From Spirochaetota bacterium (lineage in GTDB: Bacteria > Spirochaetota > UBA4802 > UBA5550), in NCBI GenBank assembly GCA_016929135.1, contig JAFGJK010000031.1:17014-81013 (forward strand): 64,000 bases of DNA, read 5' to 3'. The notes under the pieces are model-generated. The model worked only from the letters and a program-made list of their open reading frames with translations. It had not been told where the DNA came from and searched no databases. Made by a program: the position numbers and the translations under genes. Shown here piece by piece: positions 9,261 to 17,954 of this stretch. The first letter of the stretch is position 1. Every line of letters starts with the position of its first letter.

Positions 9261-11228
9261 ATGGGATCACTGAAAGACCTGTTTATGGAAATCGAGTCCG
9301 AGGAGAAGTCCGATGACAGCGTCGTCGAGGTTTTCGCCGATTCGGTAAAGAGCGCTCTCGATCTCGCCTCACGGGAGCTGAGCATCGACGTCTCCATGCT
9401 GGATTACGAGATTCTCGAGAAGGGGACCAGGGGATTCCTGGGCATAGGGAGGCAGCCCTACCGCGTGCTGGTGAGACCGCTGGAGAACGCCCCCGAGCAC
9501 GACGACCTGGACGAGCTGGAACGCAAGCTCACCGCCGACCATCATCCCGAGCTGACATTGAAGGAGAAAAAGAACGTCGACGGCAGCCACAGGATCAGGG
9601 TGCTGAAGTCCGGCGTGTGGCTTACCGTGTCGGCCCCGAAGGGGCGGGGGAAGCTGGTCGATATAAACGATGTCACCACCAAGCTCTACGCGCTGCGCAT
9701 CAGCGACGCCGACATGCAGACGGTGGAGAAGGAGGTGAAGAAGGCCTCCGGCAAGCCGGTGCGGATCGGCGCATGGAAGCCGAACCCCGAGTTCGACGGC
9801 TCCATGAACGTGGAGATGGTCGAAGACGAAATGAGGGCCTACGTGCACTTCATACCGCCGCGTTACTCAGGACGCCACATGGACTTCACCGAGGTGATCA
9901 CCGCGCTGAAGAACAACGGCGTGGTGACCGGCATCAGGGAAAAGGAGATCAAGGAGTATCTTGAGCAGATGGCGTATCTCCAGCCCCTTCTCGCCGCCGA
10001 GGGGCAGAAGGCGAGAAACGGACGGGACGCCTATATCGACTACAAGGTGCGCGTGGACAAGTCCAACATCCACTTCGAGGAGGACGAGAGCGGCAAGGTC
10101 GATTTCAGGAACATCGAGCTTCTGGAGAACGTGGTGGTGGGACAGATACTGGCGGTGAAGGTCCCCGCCGAGGAGGGGATTCCGGGCCGCACCGTGACCA
10201 ACAGGATACTCCCCGCCAAGTCCGGAAAGGACATCAAGATACAGCACGGCAAGGGGACCATCCTCTCCGAGGACGGCACCGAGCTCTCCGCCGAGGTGAA
10301 CGGCCAGGTGGTAGTGAAGAACAACAAGATCACCGTGGAGCCGGTCTACATCGTCAACGGGGACGTCTCCATGGAGACCGGCAACATCATCTTCCTCGGG
10401 TCGGTCATCGTGAGCGGAAGCGTCCAGGACAATTTCGTGGTCAAGGCGGCCGGCAACATCGAGGTGAAGGGCTCGGTCCAGAAGGCCTTCCTGGAGGCCG
10501 AGGGGGACATCATCGTCTATTCCGGCATACTGGGCCGCGAGGAGGCGAAGATCGAGTCCACGGGCGGGTCGGTGTACGCCAAGTTCATCCAGAACGCCAG
10601 GGTCATCGCCGAGAACGACGTCGTCGGCCCCGAGGGGATCCTGCATTCCTTCGTGGACGCCGGCGAGCGGGTCTTTTCCAACGGCAAGCGTGCCAGGATC
10701 GTCGGCGGCGTCATCCGGGCCGGCAATGAGGTGAACGCCAGGTTCATCGGCGCCGACGTTTCGACAAAGACGGAGATATGGGTGGGGATCAATCCCAAGG
10801 TACTGCAGCAGATGACGGAGCTCGAATCGATGCGCGGGAAGATGGATGAGGAGCTGACGCAGCTCAAGTTGAACATACGGACGCTGGATACGCAGAAGAA
10901 GAGCTCCGGGAAGCTGAGCGCCGACAGGGAGAAGATGCTCAATGAGATGAACGGACAGCGGGACAAGCTGGAGTCTCGCCTCGAGGAGATCAAGATCGAG
11001 CTGGAGGAGCTCAAATCCTACGTGGGGATGCTGGAGCAGAAGGGCAGGGTCAGCGCGGAGAAGACCGCCTTCCCTGGAGTGGATATATACGTCAAGGACA
11101 AGCGCTTCTCCCTGAAGGACCCCTATAACAGCGTGAAGTTCTCCATGGAGGGGGGGGAGATCAAGATATCGAATTACGAGCCGCCTGAAGGGGGCAAGGC
11201 CCATCGCTTCATGAGGCGAAGGAGATGA
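9261..11228 (+). CDS. Jag_N plus FapA (DUF342) domain protein
   Basis: A 655-residue cytoplasmic protein. Residues 1-75 form a Jag_N-type domain, recognised by KGTRGFLGIGRQPYRV. Residues about 90-500 form the FapA/DUF342 region, with a middle made of short beta repeats rich in Gly and Val (for example GNIIFLGSVIVSGSVQDN) that suggest a right-handed beta-helix. A coiled coil follows (about 510-600). The FapA family has been linked to polymer or surface-related functions but its role here is unknown. GAGGGG precedes the ATG. The gene follows the flagellar sigma factor, as in other spirochaetes, so a motility-linked role is plausible. Confidence 0.85.
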   Translation: MGSLKDLFMEIESEEKSDDSVVEVFADSVKSALDLASRELSIDVSMLDYEILEKGTRGFLGIGRQPYRVLVRPLENAPEHDDLDELERKLTADHHPELTLKEKKNVDGSHRIRVLKSGVWLTVSAPKGRGKLVDINDVTTKLYALRISDADMQTVEKEVKKASGKPVRIGAWKPNPEFDGSMNVEMVEDEMRAYVHFIPPRYSGRHMDFTEVITALKNNGVVTGIREKEIKEYLEQMAYLQPLLAAEGQKARNGRDAYIDYKVRVDKSNIHFEEDESGKVDFRNIELLENVVVGQILAVKVPAEEGIPGRTVTNRILPAKSGKDIKIQHGKGTILSEDGTELSAEVNGQVVVKNNKITVEPVYIVNGDVSMETGNIIFLGSVIVSGSVQDNFVVKAAGNIEVKGSVQKAFLEAEGDIIVYSGILGREEAKIESTGGSVYAKFIQNARVIAENDVVGPEGILHSFVDAGERVFSNGKRARIVGGVIRAGNEVNARFIGADVSTKTEIWVGINPKVLQQMTELESMRGKMDEELTQLKLNIRTLDTQKKSSGKLSADREKMLNEMNGQRDKLESRLEEIKIELEELKSYVGMLEQKGRVSAEKTAFPGVDIYVKDKRFSLKDPYNSVKFSMEGGEIKISNYEPPEGGKAHRFMRRRR

Positions 11229-11231
11229 CCG

Positions 11232-11558
11232 GTGGGCATTAAACCGATCGATCTTCAGACCAATATGTCCCACCTGAGCGATGTGGGGAAGAGCGAGCAG
11301 ATCAGGAACGAGGCGCTGCTGCAGCAGCAGTCGGTGCTGGGGCACGAATCGAACGAGAAGTCGAGGCTGGTGAACACCAAGCTTGAGGAGGCGAAAAAGG
11401 GGGAGGGATCCGGCATACGGGATAAGGAGGAGGGGGCCGGGCAGGGTCCCCCGGGAAAGAGGGGCCAGGGTCGGAAGCGGGAGGAACGGGAAACCCGTAA
11501 ACCCGGGACGAGATTCAAAGACGACAGGCTCGGAAACATCATTGACGTGTTCAAATGA
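11232..11558 (+). CDS. Small hydrophilic hypothetical protein
   Basis: A 108-residue, strongly charged protein starting at a GTG four bases after the FapA-like gene. The N-terminus (GIKPIDLQTNMSHLSDVGK) looks ordered; the middle is Lys/Glu/Gly rich and probably disordered; the end reads RLGNIIDVFK. I do not recognise a domain. Similar short proteins with this start and end occur next to the FapA gene in spirochaetes as far as I recall, so I take it as real and co-transcribed. Confidence 0.65.
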   Translation: MGIKPIDLQTNMSHLSDVGKSEQIRNEALLQQQSVLGHESNEKSRLVNTKLEEAKKGEGSGIRDKEEGAGQGPPGKRGQGRKREERETRKPGTRFKDDRLGNIIDVFK

Positions 11559-11606
11559 CCCCGCAGCGCCGCGGGGCCGCCGGTCCAATAACAGGGAGGG
11601 AATGGA

Positions 11607-12344
11607 ATGCAGTTCTTTCTGCTGATACTTTTCAATATATTCATGGGGGCGATCCTCTACCTGGTCATCAGCCTCAAGCTGGAACGTTCCGCCACGGAGT
11701 TCAGGTCGCAGCGGCTGAGGAAGGAGATGGACGAGGTCATCAAGGAGTTCAACGCCACCGCGGAGCGGAACATCACCATTCTGGAGAACAGGATCACCGT
11801 GCTTCAGAGAATGCTCGTCCGGAGCGGCCAGCTCAAGAGTCTCGACATATCCATTGACGATCAGGGGATAGAAAGGTCATCCCCGGCGGGCGGCATCGTC
11901 CCTGCAGAGGAGCCGGCCCCAGCCGAACCGTCAGCCCGGGAGGGGGGGGAAGGCCGTCATGAGGACGAGCCGGTCCCCTCGCTGTCGCAGCTTCTGGTGG
12001 GGAGGGTCCGGCACGGAATGAATTCCCTCCTGGACAGGATCGAGAGAAGACAGCCCTCCCGCGCGGCGACGCCGCTCCCCGGCGCTCCGGAAGATCCGGG
12101 GGAGAGGACGGCGGAGACCGCTGTTGATGCCGCTCCCCGCACTGAACCGGCCCCGGCGGTCGAAACGGTGCTTCTGGACGAGGATGAGATACGGCAGATG
12201 ATCCGCTCCGCCGACAACCGGTATGATGCCATCTCCGATCTTCACAGACAGGGGTACTCGCTGGAGACCTTATCCAGGTGCTCCGGCATTCCCGCGGGCG
12301 AGATCTCCCTTGTCCTGAATCTCAACAGCGCCAGGGCGAACTGA
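11607..12344 (+). CDS. Membrane-anchored hypothetical with C-terminal HTH-like segment
   Basis: A 245-residue protein with an N-terminal membrane helix (about residues 2-20), a coiled-coil region (to about 75), a Pro/Glu/Ala-rich linker, and a C-terminal helical stretch (YDAISDLHRQGYSLETLSRC, then SGIPAGEISLVLNL) resembling a helix-turn-helix of the DUF6115 type. Function is unknown. GGAGGG lies upstream of the ATG. It sits between the FapA-linked small gene and cheR, in the motility cluster. Confidence 0.7.
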   Translation: MQFFLLILFNIFMGAILYLVISLKLERSATEFRSQRLRKEMDEVIKEFNATAERNITILENRITVLQRMLVRSGQLKSLDISIDDQGIERSSPAGGIVPAEEPAPAEPSAREGGEGRHEDEPVPSLSQLLVGRVRHGMNSLLDRIERRQPSRAATPLPGAPEDPGERTAETAVDAAPRTEPAPAVETVLLDEDEIRQMIRSADNRYDAISDLHRQGYSLETLSRCSGIPAGEISLVLNLNSARAN

Positions 12345-12370
12345 GGAACGGTACCGAGGAAACAAGGCCA

Positions 12371-13237
12371 GTGGAAATACAGATCAAGCGTCTTACCGAA
12401 GAGGAATTCAGGAAATTCGCCAAGCTGGTATACGAGGAAAGCGGCATCTTTTTAAAGGACACGAAGCTGACCCTGCTTTCCAACAGGTTGCGGAAGAGAC
12501 TCCAGGCATTGCGGCTTTCGGAATTCTCCGATTATTACAATTACCTGCAGAACCTGACGCCCTCTGAGAAAAAGCAGGAATACGAGCAGCTGCTGGACGT
12601 CGTCTCCACGAACGAAACGTACTTTTTCAGGAACGAGCGGCAGTTCGAGGCGCTGGAGAAGCACTGCCTGCCCGACCTGGCGGGAAAGATACGGAACCGT
12701 CGGCTGAGGATCTGGAGCGCGGCGTGCTCCACCGGCGAGGAGCCCTACACCATCGCGATATGCGTGCTGGAGAACATGCCTCTCTTCAGGGACTGGCAGA
12801 TCGAGATTATCGCCACCGATATCGCGCCGTCGGTGCTCGATTTCGGCCGCATGGGGAAGTACTCCGGAAGGAGGATCGAAAAGGTGCCGCCCTCGTTTCT
12901 GGAGAAATACTTCAACAGGGATTCCGCGAACCCGGAGGAGTACTGGGTGAAGGGCGAACTGAAAAGGATGGTGCAGTTTTCGTACCTGAATTTCTTTAAG
13001 AGTCCCTTCCCAAAAGAGATTGACATAATCTTCTGCAGAAACGTGATGATATATTTTGACAAGAAGCATCAGGCGGAACTTATCGCTAAATTCTATAACT
13101 CGATTCTGCCGCACGGCTACCTTTTTATAGGGCATTCGGAGACCCTTCATTCGATATCCGACGATTTTAGCTACCAGAAGGTATTGGATTCTCCGGTCTA
13201 TGTCCCGAAACCCAGGGGGAGGGGGGATGGATTTTAA
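12371..13237 (+). CDS. cheR: Chemotaxis protein methyltransferase CheR
   Basis: Methylates glutamates of chemoreceptors using S-adenosylmethionine. The protein is about 288 residues: an N-terminal helical domain, then the Rossmann-like domain with WSAACSTGEEPYT (the SAM-binding motif) and the family motif FCRNVMIYFD near the end. The frame is open from 12278, but the GTG at 12371 gives a standard CheR N-terminus and a GAGGA element lies just upstream. The 3' end overlaps the cheD start by 11 bases. Confidence 0.94.
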   Translation: MEIQIKRLTEEEFRKFAKLVYEESGIFLKDTKLTLLSNRLRKRLQALRLSEFSDYYNYLQNLTPSEKKQEYEQLLDVVSTNETYFFRNERQFEALEKHCLPDLAGKIRNRRLRIWSAACSTGEEPYTIAICVLENMPLFRDWQIEIIATDIAPSVLDFGRMGKYSGRRIEKVPPSFLEKYFNRDSANPEEYWVKGELKRMVQFSYLNFFKSPFPKEIDIIFCRNVMIYFDKKHQAELIAKFYNSILPHGYLFIGHSETLHSISDDFSYQKVLDSPVYVPKPRGRGDGF

Positions 13238-13706
13238 ACTGATAAACGTGGGCATTGCCGATATAGGCATATCGGCGGCGCCGGACATACTGCGGACCAT
13301 ACTGGGTTCGTGCGTGGGGATCTGTCTCTATGACCCCGGGGCCAGGATGGGCGGCATGTCGCACATCATGCTCCCCTCGATAAAGGCCAAGTCCACCTCG
13401 CAGAGCAAGTACGCCGATACGGCCATACCGCTCCTAATTGAAAAGCTCTTGGAGTTCGGCGCACGGAAGGAGCGGATGGTCGCCAAGCTCACCGGCGGCG
13501 CCACGATGTTCAACGTGAGCGAGAGCAGCATCATGGGAGAGATCGGGAAGAACAACATCGCCAAGGTCCGGGAGGTCCTCAGGGAACAGACCATCGAGGT
13601 TGTCGCCGAGGACGTCGGGGGGGACTACGGGAGGACCATCGATTTCTACCTCGAAACCGGCGAGGTGAGGATCAAATCGATCGGCCGCGAGATTCGTGTC
13701 ATATAG
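13227..13706 (+). CDS. cheD: Chemoreceptor glutamine deamidase CheD
   Basis: A 159-residue CheD, which deamidates receptor glutamines and interacts with CheC/CheY in many species. The catalytic Cys is in TILGSCVGICLYD and the catalytic His in GGMSHIMLP, both at the expected spacing. The C-terminal GGDYGRTIDFYLETGEV stretch is typical. The ATG at 13227 is preceded by a purine-rich G tract and overlaps the end of cheR, so the two are coupled. The open frame begins at 13200 but the extra residues are not family-like. Confidence 0.94.
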   Translation: MDFKLINVGIADIGISAAPDILRTILGSCVGICLYDPGARMGGMSHIMLPSIKAKSTSQSKYADTAIPLLIEKLLEFGARKERMVAKLTGGATMFNVSESSIMGEIGKNNIAKVREVLREQTIEVVAEDVGGDYGRTIDFYLETGEVRIKSIGREIRVI

Positions 13707-13714
13707 GGGACCCA

Positions 13715-14581
13715 ATGGAAAGCATGACCGGATACGCCTTCTTTGAAAAAGCCTGCAACCAGTTCACCTTCTCCGTGGAGCTGAAATCGCTGAACAACAA
13801 GTACCTGGAGACCTACGTGAATCTGCCGAAGGTGATGAAGCGGAGCGAGAACGAGCTGCACAAAAAGCTGAAGAACTCCTTTGAACGGGGGAAGCTGGAG
13901 CTCTCGATCGACATCTACGACTGGGTGAACAACAAGCAGGCAACACTGAACGAGGAGGCGATCCGGAAATACTACGGTCACCTTAAAAGGATACACAGCT
14001 CGCTGAAGATCGATTCCCCCCTGGTGCTCGATGCGATCCTTCTGCTGGACGGCATTATCCAGCGGGAGCGGTCGCAGTTGAGCGGGAGCTCGCAGCGGGA
14101 GATCGACAGGGCGGTGGCGATGGTCATTAGAAAGGCCAGGGAGATGCGGATCGCCGAGGGGAGGACGATAGAGGCGGACATCCGGCGGTCCCTGCGGGAG
14201 ATTGCCCTCCGGGCCGGCAGGATAAAAACGCTTGCCAGCGAATCCCTGAAGAATAAAAGGGACCTGCTGGTGAAGAGGATCGAGACGCTTGCGGTGAAGA
14301 CGGTGAACGAGGACAGAATGTACACCGAGGTGGCCATCCTGGCGGACAAGCTGGATATAAACGAGGAGCTCGTCAGGCTGGGGGACCATCTCGGCAAGTT
14401 CAGGAAGACCATGGGGGAAAAGGAGCAGATAGGCAGAAAGCTCGATTTTCTCGCCCAGGAGATATTCCGCGAGGTGAACACCATCGGTTCAAAATCGAAC
14501 AGCTCCGAGATCGCCCATCACGTCGTGGAGATGAAGAACCATATCGACAAGATCAGGGAGCACTGCAGGAACATAGTGTAA
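13715..14581 (+). CDS. yicC: YicC family endoribonuclease
   Basis: A 288-residue YicC protein. It starts with the family signature MESMTGYAFFEK, continues with SLNNKYLETYVNLP, and ends with the DUF1732 block TIGSKSNSSEIAHHVVEMKN, the most conserved part of the family. YicC members have been reported as endoribonucleases. It begins nine bases after cheD and is followed by remA and gmk, a pairing common across bacteria (yicC-remA-gmk-rpoZ). Confidence 0.94.
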   Translation: MESMTGYAFFEKACNQFTFSVELKSLNNKYLETYVNLPKVMKRSENELHKKLKNSFERGKLELSIDIYDWVNNKQATLNEEAIRKYYGHLKRIHSSLKIDSPLVLDAILLLDGIIQRERSQLSGSSQREIDRAVAMVIRKAREMRIAEGRTIEADIRRSLREIALRAGRIKTLASESLKNKRDLLVKRIETLAVKTVNEDRMYTEVAILADKLDINEELVRLGDHLGKFRKTMGEKEQIGRKLDFLAQEIFREVNTIGSKSNSSEIAHHVVEMKNHIDKIREHCRNIV

Positions 14582-14635
14582 TCGCCGATCCGCTCCGGCG
14601 TCTCATATACATATTCCAATTATCGGGTTGCGCAG

Positions 14636-14887
14636 ATGAAAACGTCCCTCATTAACATCGGTTTCGGCAACGCCGTGGTGGCGGAGCGGGTGATCGCGGT
14701 GATAACCCCCTCGTCGGCCTCGGGGAAGCGCCTCCGTGAGGAGGCGAAGGAGCAGAACGTGCTGATCGATGCCACCCACGGCAGAAAGACCCGGGCCATC
14801 ATCATCATGGACAGCAATCATATCATACTGACGGCGATGCAGCCTGAAACCATCGCCAACAGGCTGATGAGCAATGCGCCCGAATGA
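14636..14887 (+). CDS. remA: RemA/DUF370 family protein
   Basis: An 83-residue protein of the RemA (DUF370) family, DNA-binding regulators known from Bacillus biofilm control. Recognised by [19 protein letters not shown] and by [21 protein letters not shown]. Length is normal. The 3' end overlaps the gmk start by 14 bases. In this conserved block RemA is found even in bacteria with no known matrix operon, so its target here is not predictable. Confidence 0.92.
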   Translation: MKTSLINIGFGNAVVAERVIAVITPSSASGKRLREEAKEQNVLIDATHGRKTRAIIIMDSNHIILTAMQPETIANRLMSNAPE

Positions 14888-15500
14888 TTTCCCACTGGTG
14901 GTATCCGCCCCCTCCGGCACCGGCAAGACCACCATCATACAGCGCCTCATGGAGGTGGACGACCGGTTCCATTTTTCCATCTCCACCACCACCAGGCCCA
15001 GGAGACGGGACGAGGAGCAGGGGCGCAGCTATTATTATGTCACCGAGGAGGAGTTCCGACGGATCGTCGAGCAGGACGGGTTCATCGAGTGGAACCGGGT
15101 CCACGGCAATCATTACGGTATCACAAAAAAAGAGATTGACAGGATACGGGAGCTGGACAAAATCCCGATATTTGATGTGGATGTGCAGGGCGCCGATGTG
15201 CTGCGGGGGGTTCTGGTGGATGCGGTATTTGTCTTCATCGTACCCCCCTCCCTCAGGGTCCTCGAATCCAGGCTGAGGAACAGGAAGACGGATTCCGAGG
15301 AGCAGATCAGGATCAGGCTTGCAAATTCCACCGAGGAAATCAGACGATTCAGCCGCTACGACTACATAGTGATCAATGAGAGCATCGAAACCGCGGTAAG
15401 GCAGCTTCGGGCGATAGTGACCGCCGAACTCTGCAGGAAGGACAGAATCGCAACAGCAATCAATTCAATTCTGGAGGGAATCCATGATCATACCCCTTAA
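14874..15500 (+). CDS. gmk: Guanylate kinase
   Basis: Phosphorylates GMP to GDP. The protein is 208 residues with the P-loop [10 protein letters not shown] at about residues 11-20, the GMP-binding STTTRPRR and the [15 protein letters not shown] segment, and DVDVQGA. It starts inside the end of remA and its end overlaps the rpoZ start by 17 bases, so the three genes are translationally coupled. Confidence 0.96.
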   Translation: MRPNDFPLVVSAPSGTGKTTIIQRLMEVDDRFHFSISTTTRPRRRDEEQGRSYYYVTEEEFRRIVEQDGFIEWNRVHGNHYGITKKEIDRIRELDKIPIFDVDVQGADVLRGVLVDAVFVFIVPPSLRVLESRLRNRKTDSEEQIRIRLANSTEEIRRFSRYDYIVINESIETAVRQLRAIVTAELCRKDRIATAINSILEGIHDHTP

Positions 15501-15696
15501 CAAGCTTTTGACATTCAGCGGGAACAAGTATATATTCACCAGGGCCTCGATGGTGACCGTCGAAAAGATCGGCAATATCAAGGAATACCCCGAGGATGAG
15601 AGCAAGTGGAAGGTGGTCCCCAACATTCTCAGACTGATGCTGGATGAGACCATCCACTATCAGTGCCTTGAACATACGAACGCAGAGGAAGAATAA
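15484..15696 (+). CDS. rpoZ: RNA polymerase omega subunit, spirochaete type
   Basis: A 70-residue protein. The segment NKYIFTRASMVTVEKIGNI followed by WKVVPNILRLMLDETI fits the short omega subunits annotated after gmk in spirochaetes. Omega helps fold and assemble the beta-prime subunit. GGAGG lies 6 bases before the ATG, inside the end of gmk. Position between gmk and miaA supports the call. Confidence 0.82.
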   Translation: MIIPLNKLLTFSGNKYIFTRASMVTVEKIGNIKEYPEDESKWKVVPNILRLMLDETIHYQCLEHTNAEEE

Positions 15697-15713
15697 CAGC
15701 CATTCGGTGAGGC

Positions 15714-16622
15714 ATTATCAGAGCACTCGTACTGGTTGGTCCGACGGCAGCGGGGAAGACTGACCTCTCCCTGGAGCTGGCCGTACTGGGATTCGACATC
15801 GTATCGTCGGATTCAGTCCAGGTGTACCGCTATCTCAACATCGGCAGCGGAAAGCCGGGGAGGGACGTGCGGGAGAGCGTGCGCCATTACTGCATTAATA
15901 TCGTCGATCCCGACTACCCCTTCACTGCGGGGGATTTCTGCAGGGAGGCCAGAAGCGCCGGTGAGCGCATCGAGCGGGACGGCAGGATCCCCCTTTTCGT
16001 GGGGGGGACCGGACTCTATATCGATTCGTTCTTTGACGGGCTCTCCGATATTCCACCGGTGGATCTGTCGGTACGGCGGAGGCTCCTGGAGGAGCTGGAT
16101 GAGCGGGGGCTGGAACACCTGTACGAGGTGCTCCGCGAGGCAGATCCGGTCTTCGCCGGCTCCATCCACAGGAACGACCGCCAGAGGATCATCCGGGGGC
16201 TGGAGGTGTTCCGGGGGACGGGGGAGCCCCTGAGCAGCTATTTCGGCGCCAAACAGGGGTACGGGTCCCCGCGGACGGTCTATATCGGGCTCTATGACCG
16301 CATGGAGGTCCTGAGGGAGAGAATCGACCGGCGCGTGGAGCGGATGATGGAGACGGGATTCTTCGACGAGGTGGTGGCGCTGCGCGCCATGGGATACGGG
16401 CCCCACCTGAAATCGATGAAATCCATCGGGTATCACGAGATCAACCTGTGTCTGGACCGGGGTGCGGATATTCCCGAGACGGTGGCGCAGATCAAGGCGA
16501 ACACAAAAAAGTACGCAAAACGGCAGATGACCTGGTTCAGAAAAAATAGCAAAATTGAATGGTTTAGGCTTGCAGAAAAAGATAAAATCGTCCATTATAT
16601 ACAACGGGTGATGGGATTATAG
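15714..16622 (+). CDS. miaA: tRNA dimethylallyltransferase MiaA, non-standard start
   Basis: Adds the isopentenyl group to A37 of tRNAs reading UNN codons. The first in-frame ATG/GTG/TTG is the GTG at 15822, but a start there would cut off the P-loop [11 protein letters not shown], which is encoded in the same open frame at 15729-15761, together with the substrate motif [18 protein letters not shown]. The frame is closed by TGA at 15708-15710, leaving only ATT (15714) or ATC (15717) as starts, each with GGTGAGG just upstream. With ATT the protein is 302 residues, normal for MiaA. The alternative is a one-base indel joining the GTG at 15707 to this frame. Confidence 0.88.
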   Translation: MIRALVLVGPTAAGKTDLSLELAVLGFDIVSSDSVQVYRYLNIGSGKPGRDVRESVRHYCINIVDPDYPFTAGDFCREARSAGERIERDGRIPLFVGGTGLYIDSFFDGLSDIPPVDLSVRRRLLEELDERGLEHLYEVLREADPVFAGSIHRNDRQRIIRGLEVFRGTGEPLSSYFGAKQGYGSPRTVYIGLYDRMEVLRERIDRRVERMMETGFFDEVVALRAMGYGPHLKSMKSIGYHEINLCLDRGADIPETVAQIKANTKKYAKRQMTWFRKNSKIEWFRLAEKDKIVHYIQRVMGL

Positions 16623-16641
16623 AAAAAAAAGAGGGGTGTCT

Positions 16642-16881
16642 ATGACTGCTCACGTGAACAACCTGCAGGATTTATTTCTCAATACTACCCGAAAGGAGAA
16701 GATGGAGCTCACCGTATATCTGGTGAACGGCGTTCCCATCAAGGGTAGGGTGCTCAGCTTCGACAATTTTACCATTCTCCTGGAGGTGGATAAAAAGCAG
16801 AATCTGGTCTACAAGCACGCGGTTTCAACGCTGGTCCCCTCGAAGCCGATACCGTACAAGACCGATGAACCGCAGCAGTAG
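16642..16881 (+). CDS. hfq: RNA chaperone Hfq
   Basis: A 79-residue Sm-like protein that forms a hexamer and supports small-RNA regulation. Sm1 motif: [20 protein letters not shown] with [16 protein letters not shown]; Sm2 motif: [10 protein letters not shown], the YKHA-type signature of Hfq. I chose the ATG at 16642 because GAGGGG lies about 6 bases upstream; a GTG two codons earlier is open. Location directly after miaA matches the widely conserved miaA-hfq pair. Confidence 0.96.
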   Translation: MTAHVNNLQDLFLNTTRKEKMELTVYLVNGVPIKGRVLSFDNFTILLEVDKKQNLVYKHAVSTLVPSKPIPYKTDEPQQ

Positions 16882-16889
16882 GCGGGGCC

Positions 16890-17780
16890 ATGAAAGGGCT
16901 GTTTAAAAAAACCGTGATCCTGCTCCTCCTGGCGGCCGCGATTTACATCCCCTTCTTTACACTGAGGATGGTCTCCCCGGACGAGATCGGCGTGGTGGAG
17001 GAGAGGGAATCGGGGAGGGTGGCCTCAGTCTATATCGGACGCGTCAATTTCGTCTGGCAGGGGGCGCTCTTCTGGCTGTACCGGACCTACGAGGTTCCCA
17101 CCACCGGATCAGTATCATTCACGGCAATGATTCCGGTCCCGCCCCTGCAGGACCTCAAGAGCGGACACTACGCGGTTCAGATTCCGCTTCGCGCCTCCTA
17201 CGTCATCCAGCGGGAGTCCTTTTCGGACAGGGAGTATCTGAGTGATTACGGGGACACCCTGGAGGAGCACATCGCCTCGGTGATCAAGGGGGTGCTGGCA
17301 AAGGAACTGGATCAGTACTTCAGGCCGGCATACCGCCCGCCCCTCCTGGAGACGGGCATCGATCCGGTGATCGGCGAAGCGGAGACCAGGGCGGCGGGGG
17401 AGCTGAAGGATGCGGGGATACGGCTGTCGGGTTTGAAGCGCGCCGGCTCGCCGGTGATCCCGGACCTCCAGGTGTACAACGAGGGGCTGCGGTTCCTGGC
17501 CGACGTGCGAACCCTGGAGCACAAGAATGCCATGGAGCTCATCCAGCTCAAGATGGACCTGGAGAGGGGCAAGCTCTCCGACGAGGAGTATTACAAGAAG
17601 CTGTACCGGATGTCGAGGATCATAAAGCAAAATCCTGATATTATAAAGTATATTTATATTGACAAAATCACCGGTAATGGAAAGGTTAACCTCCCGAACG
17701 TTATGAAGGATTTCCCCGGTGGTGAAGGCAAGGAATGGCCGCGCTCCGCTGTAGGCGATGTTGATAATCTCAGACCGTAG
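16890..17780 (+). CDS. Membrane-anchored band-7 (SPFH)-like hypothetical
   Basis: A 296-residue protein with one N-terminal membrane helix (about residues 8-25) followed by a periplasmic or cytoplasmic domain. The start of that domain, RMVSPDEIGVVEERESGRV, resembles SPFH/band-7 proteins such as prohibitin and stomatin, and a later stretch is rich in charged helix (about 220-260). The resemblance is weak, so treat the family as tentative. It begins 8 bases after hfq. The last 150 bases are notably AT-richer than the rest. Confidence 0.6.
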   Translation: MKGLFKKTVILLLLAAAIYIPFFTLRMVSPDEIGVVEERESGRVASVYIGRVNFVWQGALFWLYRTYEVPTTGSVSFTAMIPVPPLQDLKSGHYAVQIPLRASYVIQRESFSDREYLSDYGDTLEEHIASVIKGVLAKELDQYFRPAYRPPLLETGIDPVIGEAETRAAGELKDAGIRLSGLKRAGSPVIPDLQVYNEGLRFLADVRTLEHKNAMELIQLKMDLERGKLSDEEYYKKLYRMSRIIKQNPDIIKYIYIDKITGNGKVNLPNVMKDFPGGEGKEWPRSAVGDVDNLRP

Positions 17781-17810
17781 CAATGATATTATATGTAAAA
17801 GGAGTAGTCT

Positions 17811-17900
17811 ATGCCCTGTGGTAGAAAGAAAAAGAGGAAGAAGATCGCGAACCATAAAAGAAAGAAAAGAAGAAGACTGAACCGACATAAGAAAAAATAG
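17811..17900 (+). CDS. 29-residue basic AURKAIP1/COX24-type (bS22-like) peptide
   Basis: A very short gene: 29 residues, of which 20 are Lys or Arg, beginning MPCGRKKKRKKIANHKRKK and ending NRHKKK. This is the pattern of the AURKAIP1/COX24 domain peptides, bacterial homologues of a mitochondrial ribosomal protein, usually annotated as ribosome-associated. AGGAG lies 7 bases before the ATG, and a clear terminator follows the stop, so the gene has its own signals. Such genes are often missed because of size. Confidence 0.85.
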   Translation: MPCGRKKKRKKIANHKRKKRRRLNRHKKK

Positions 17901-17911
17901 GACGCGAAAGG

Positions 17912-17948
17912 AAAAGAGATTGGATGTTTCCTGTGCCAATCTCTTTTT
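17912..17948 (+). terminator. Rho-independent terminator
   Basis: AAAAGAGATTGG pairs with CCAATCTCTTTTT around a 12-base loop, ending in a T run. It lies just after the 29-residue gene and ends only 7 bases before the next start codon. Confidence 0.85.
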
Positions 17949-17954
17949 ATTTAT

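Noticed and set aside
9867..11588. 573-codon minus-strand frame opposite the FapA-like gene
   Set aside because: Leu/Asp/His-rich antisense shadow; no ribosome site.
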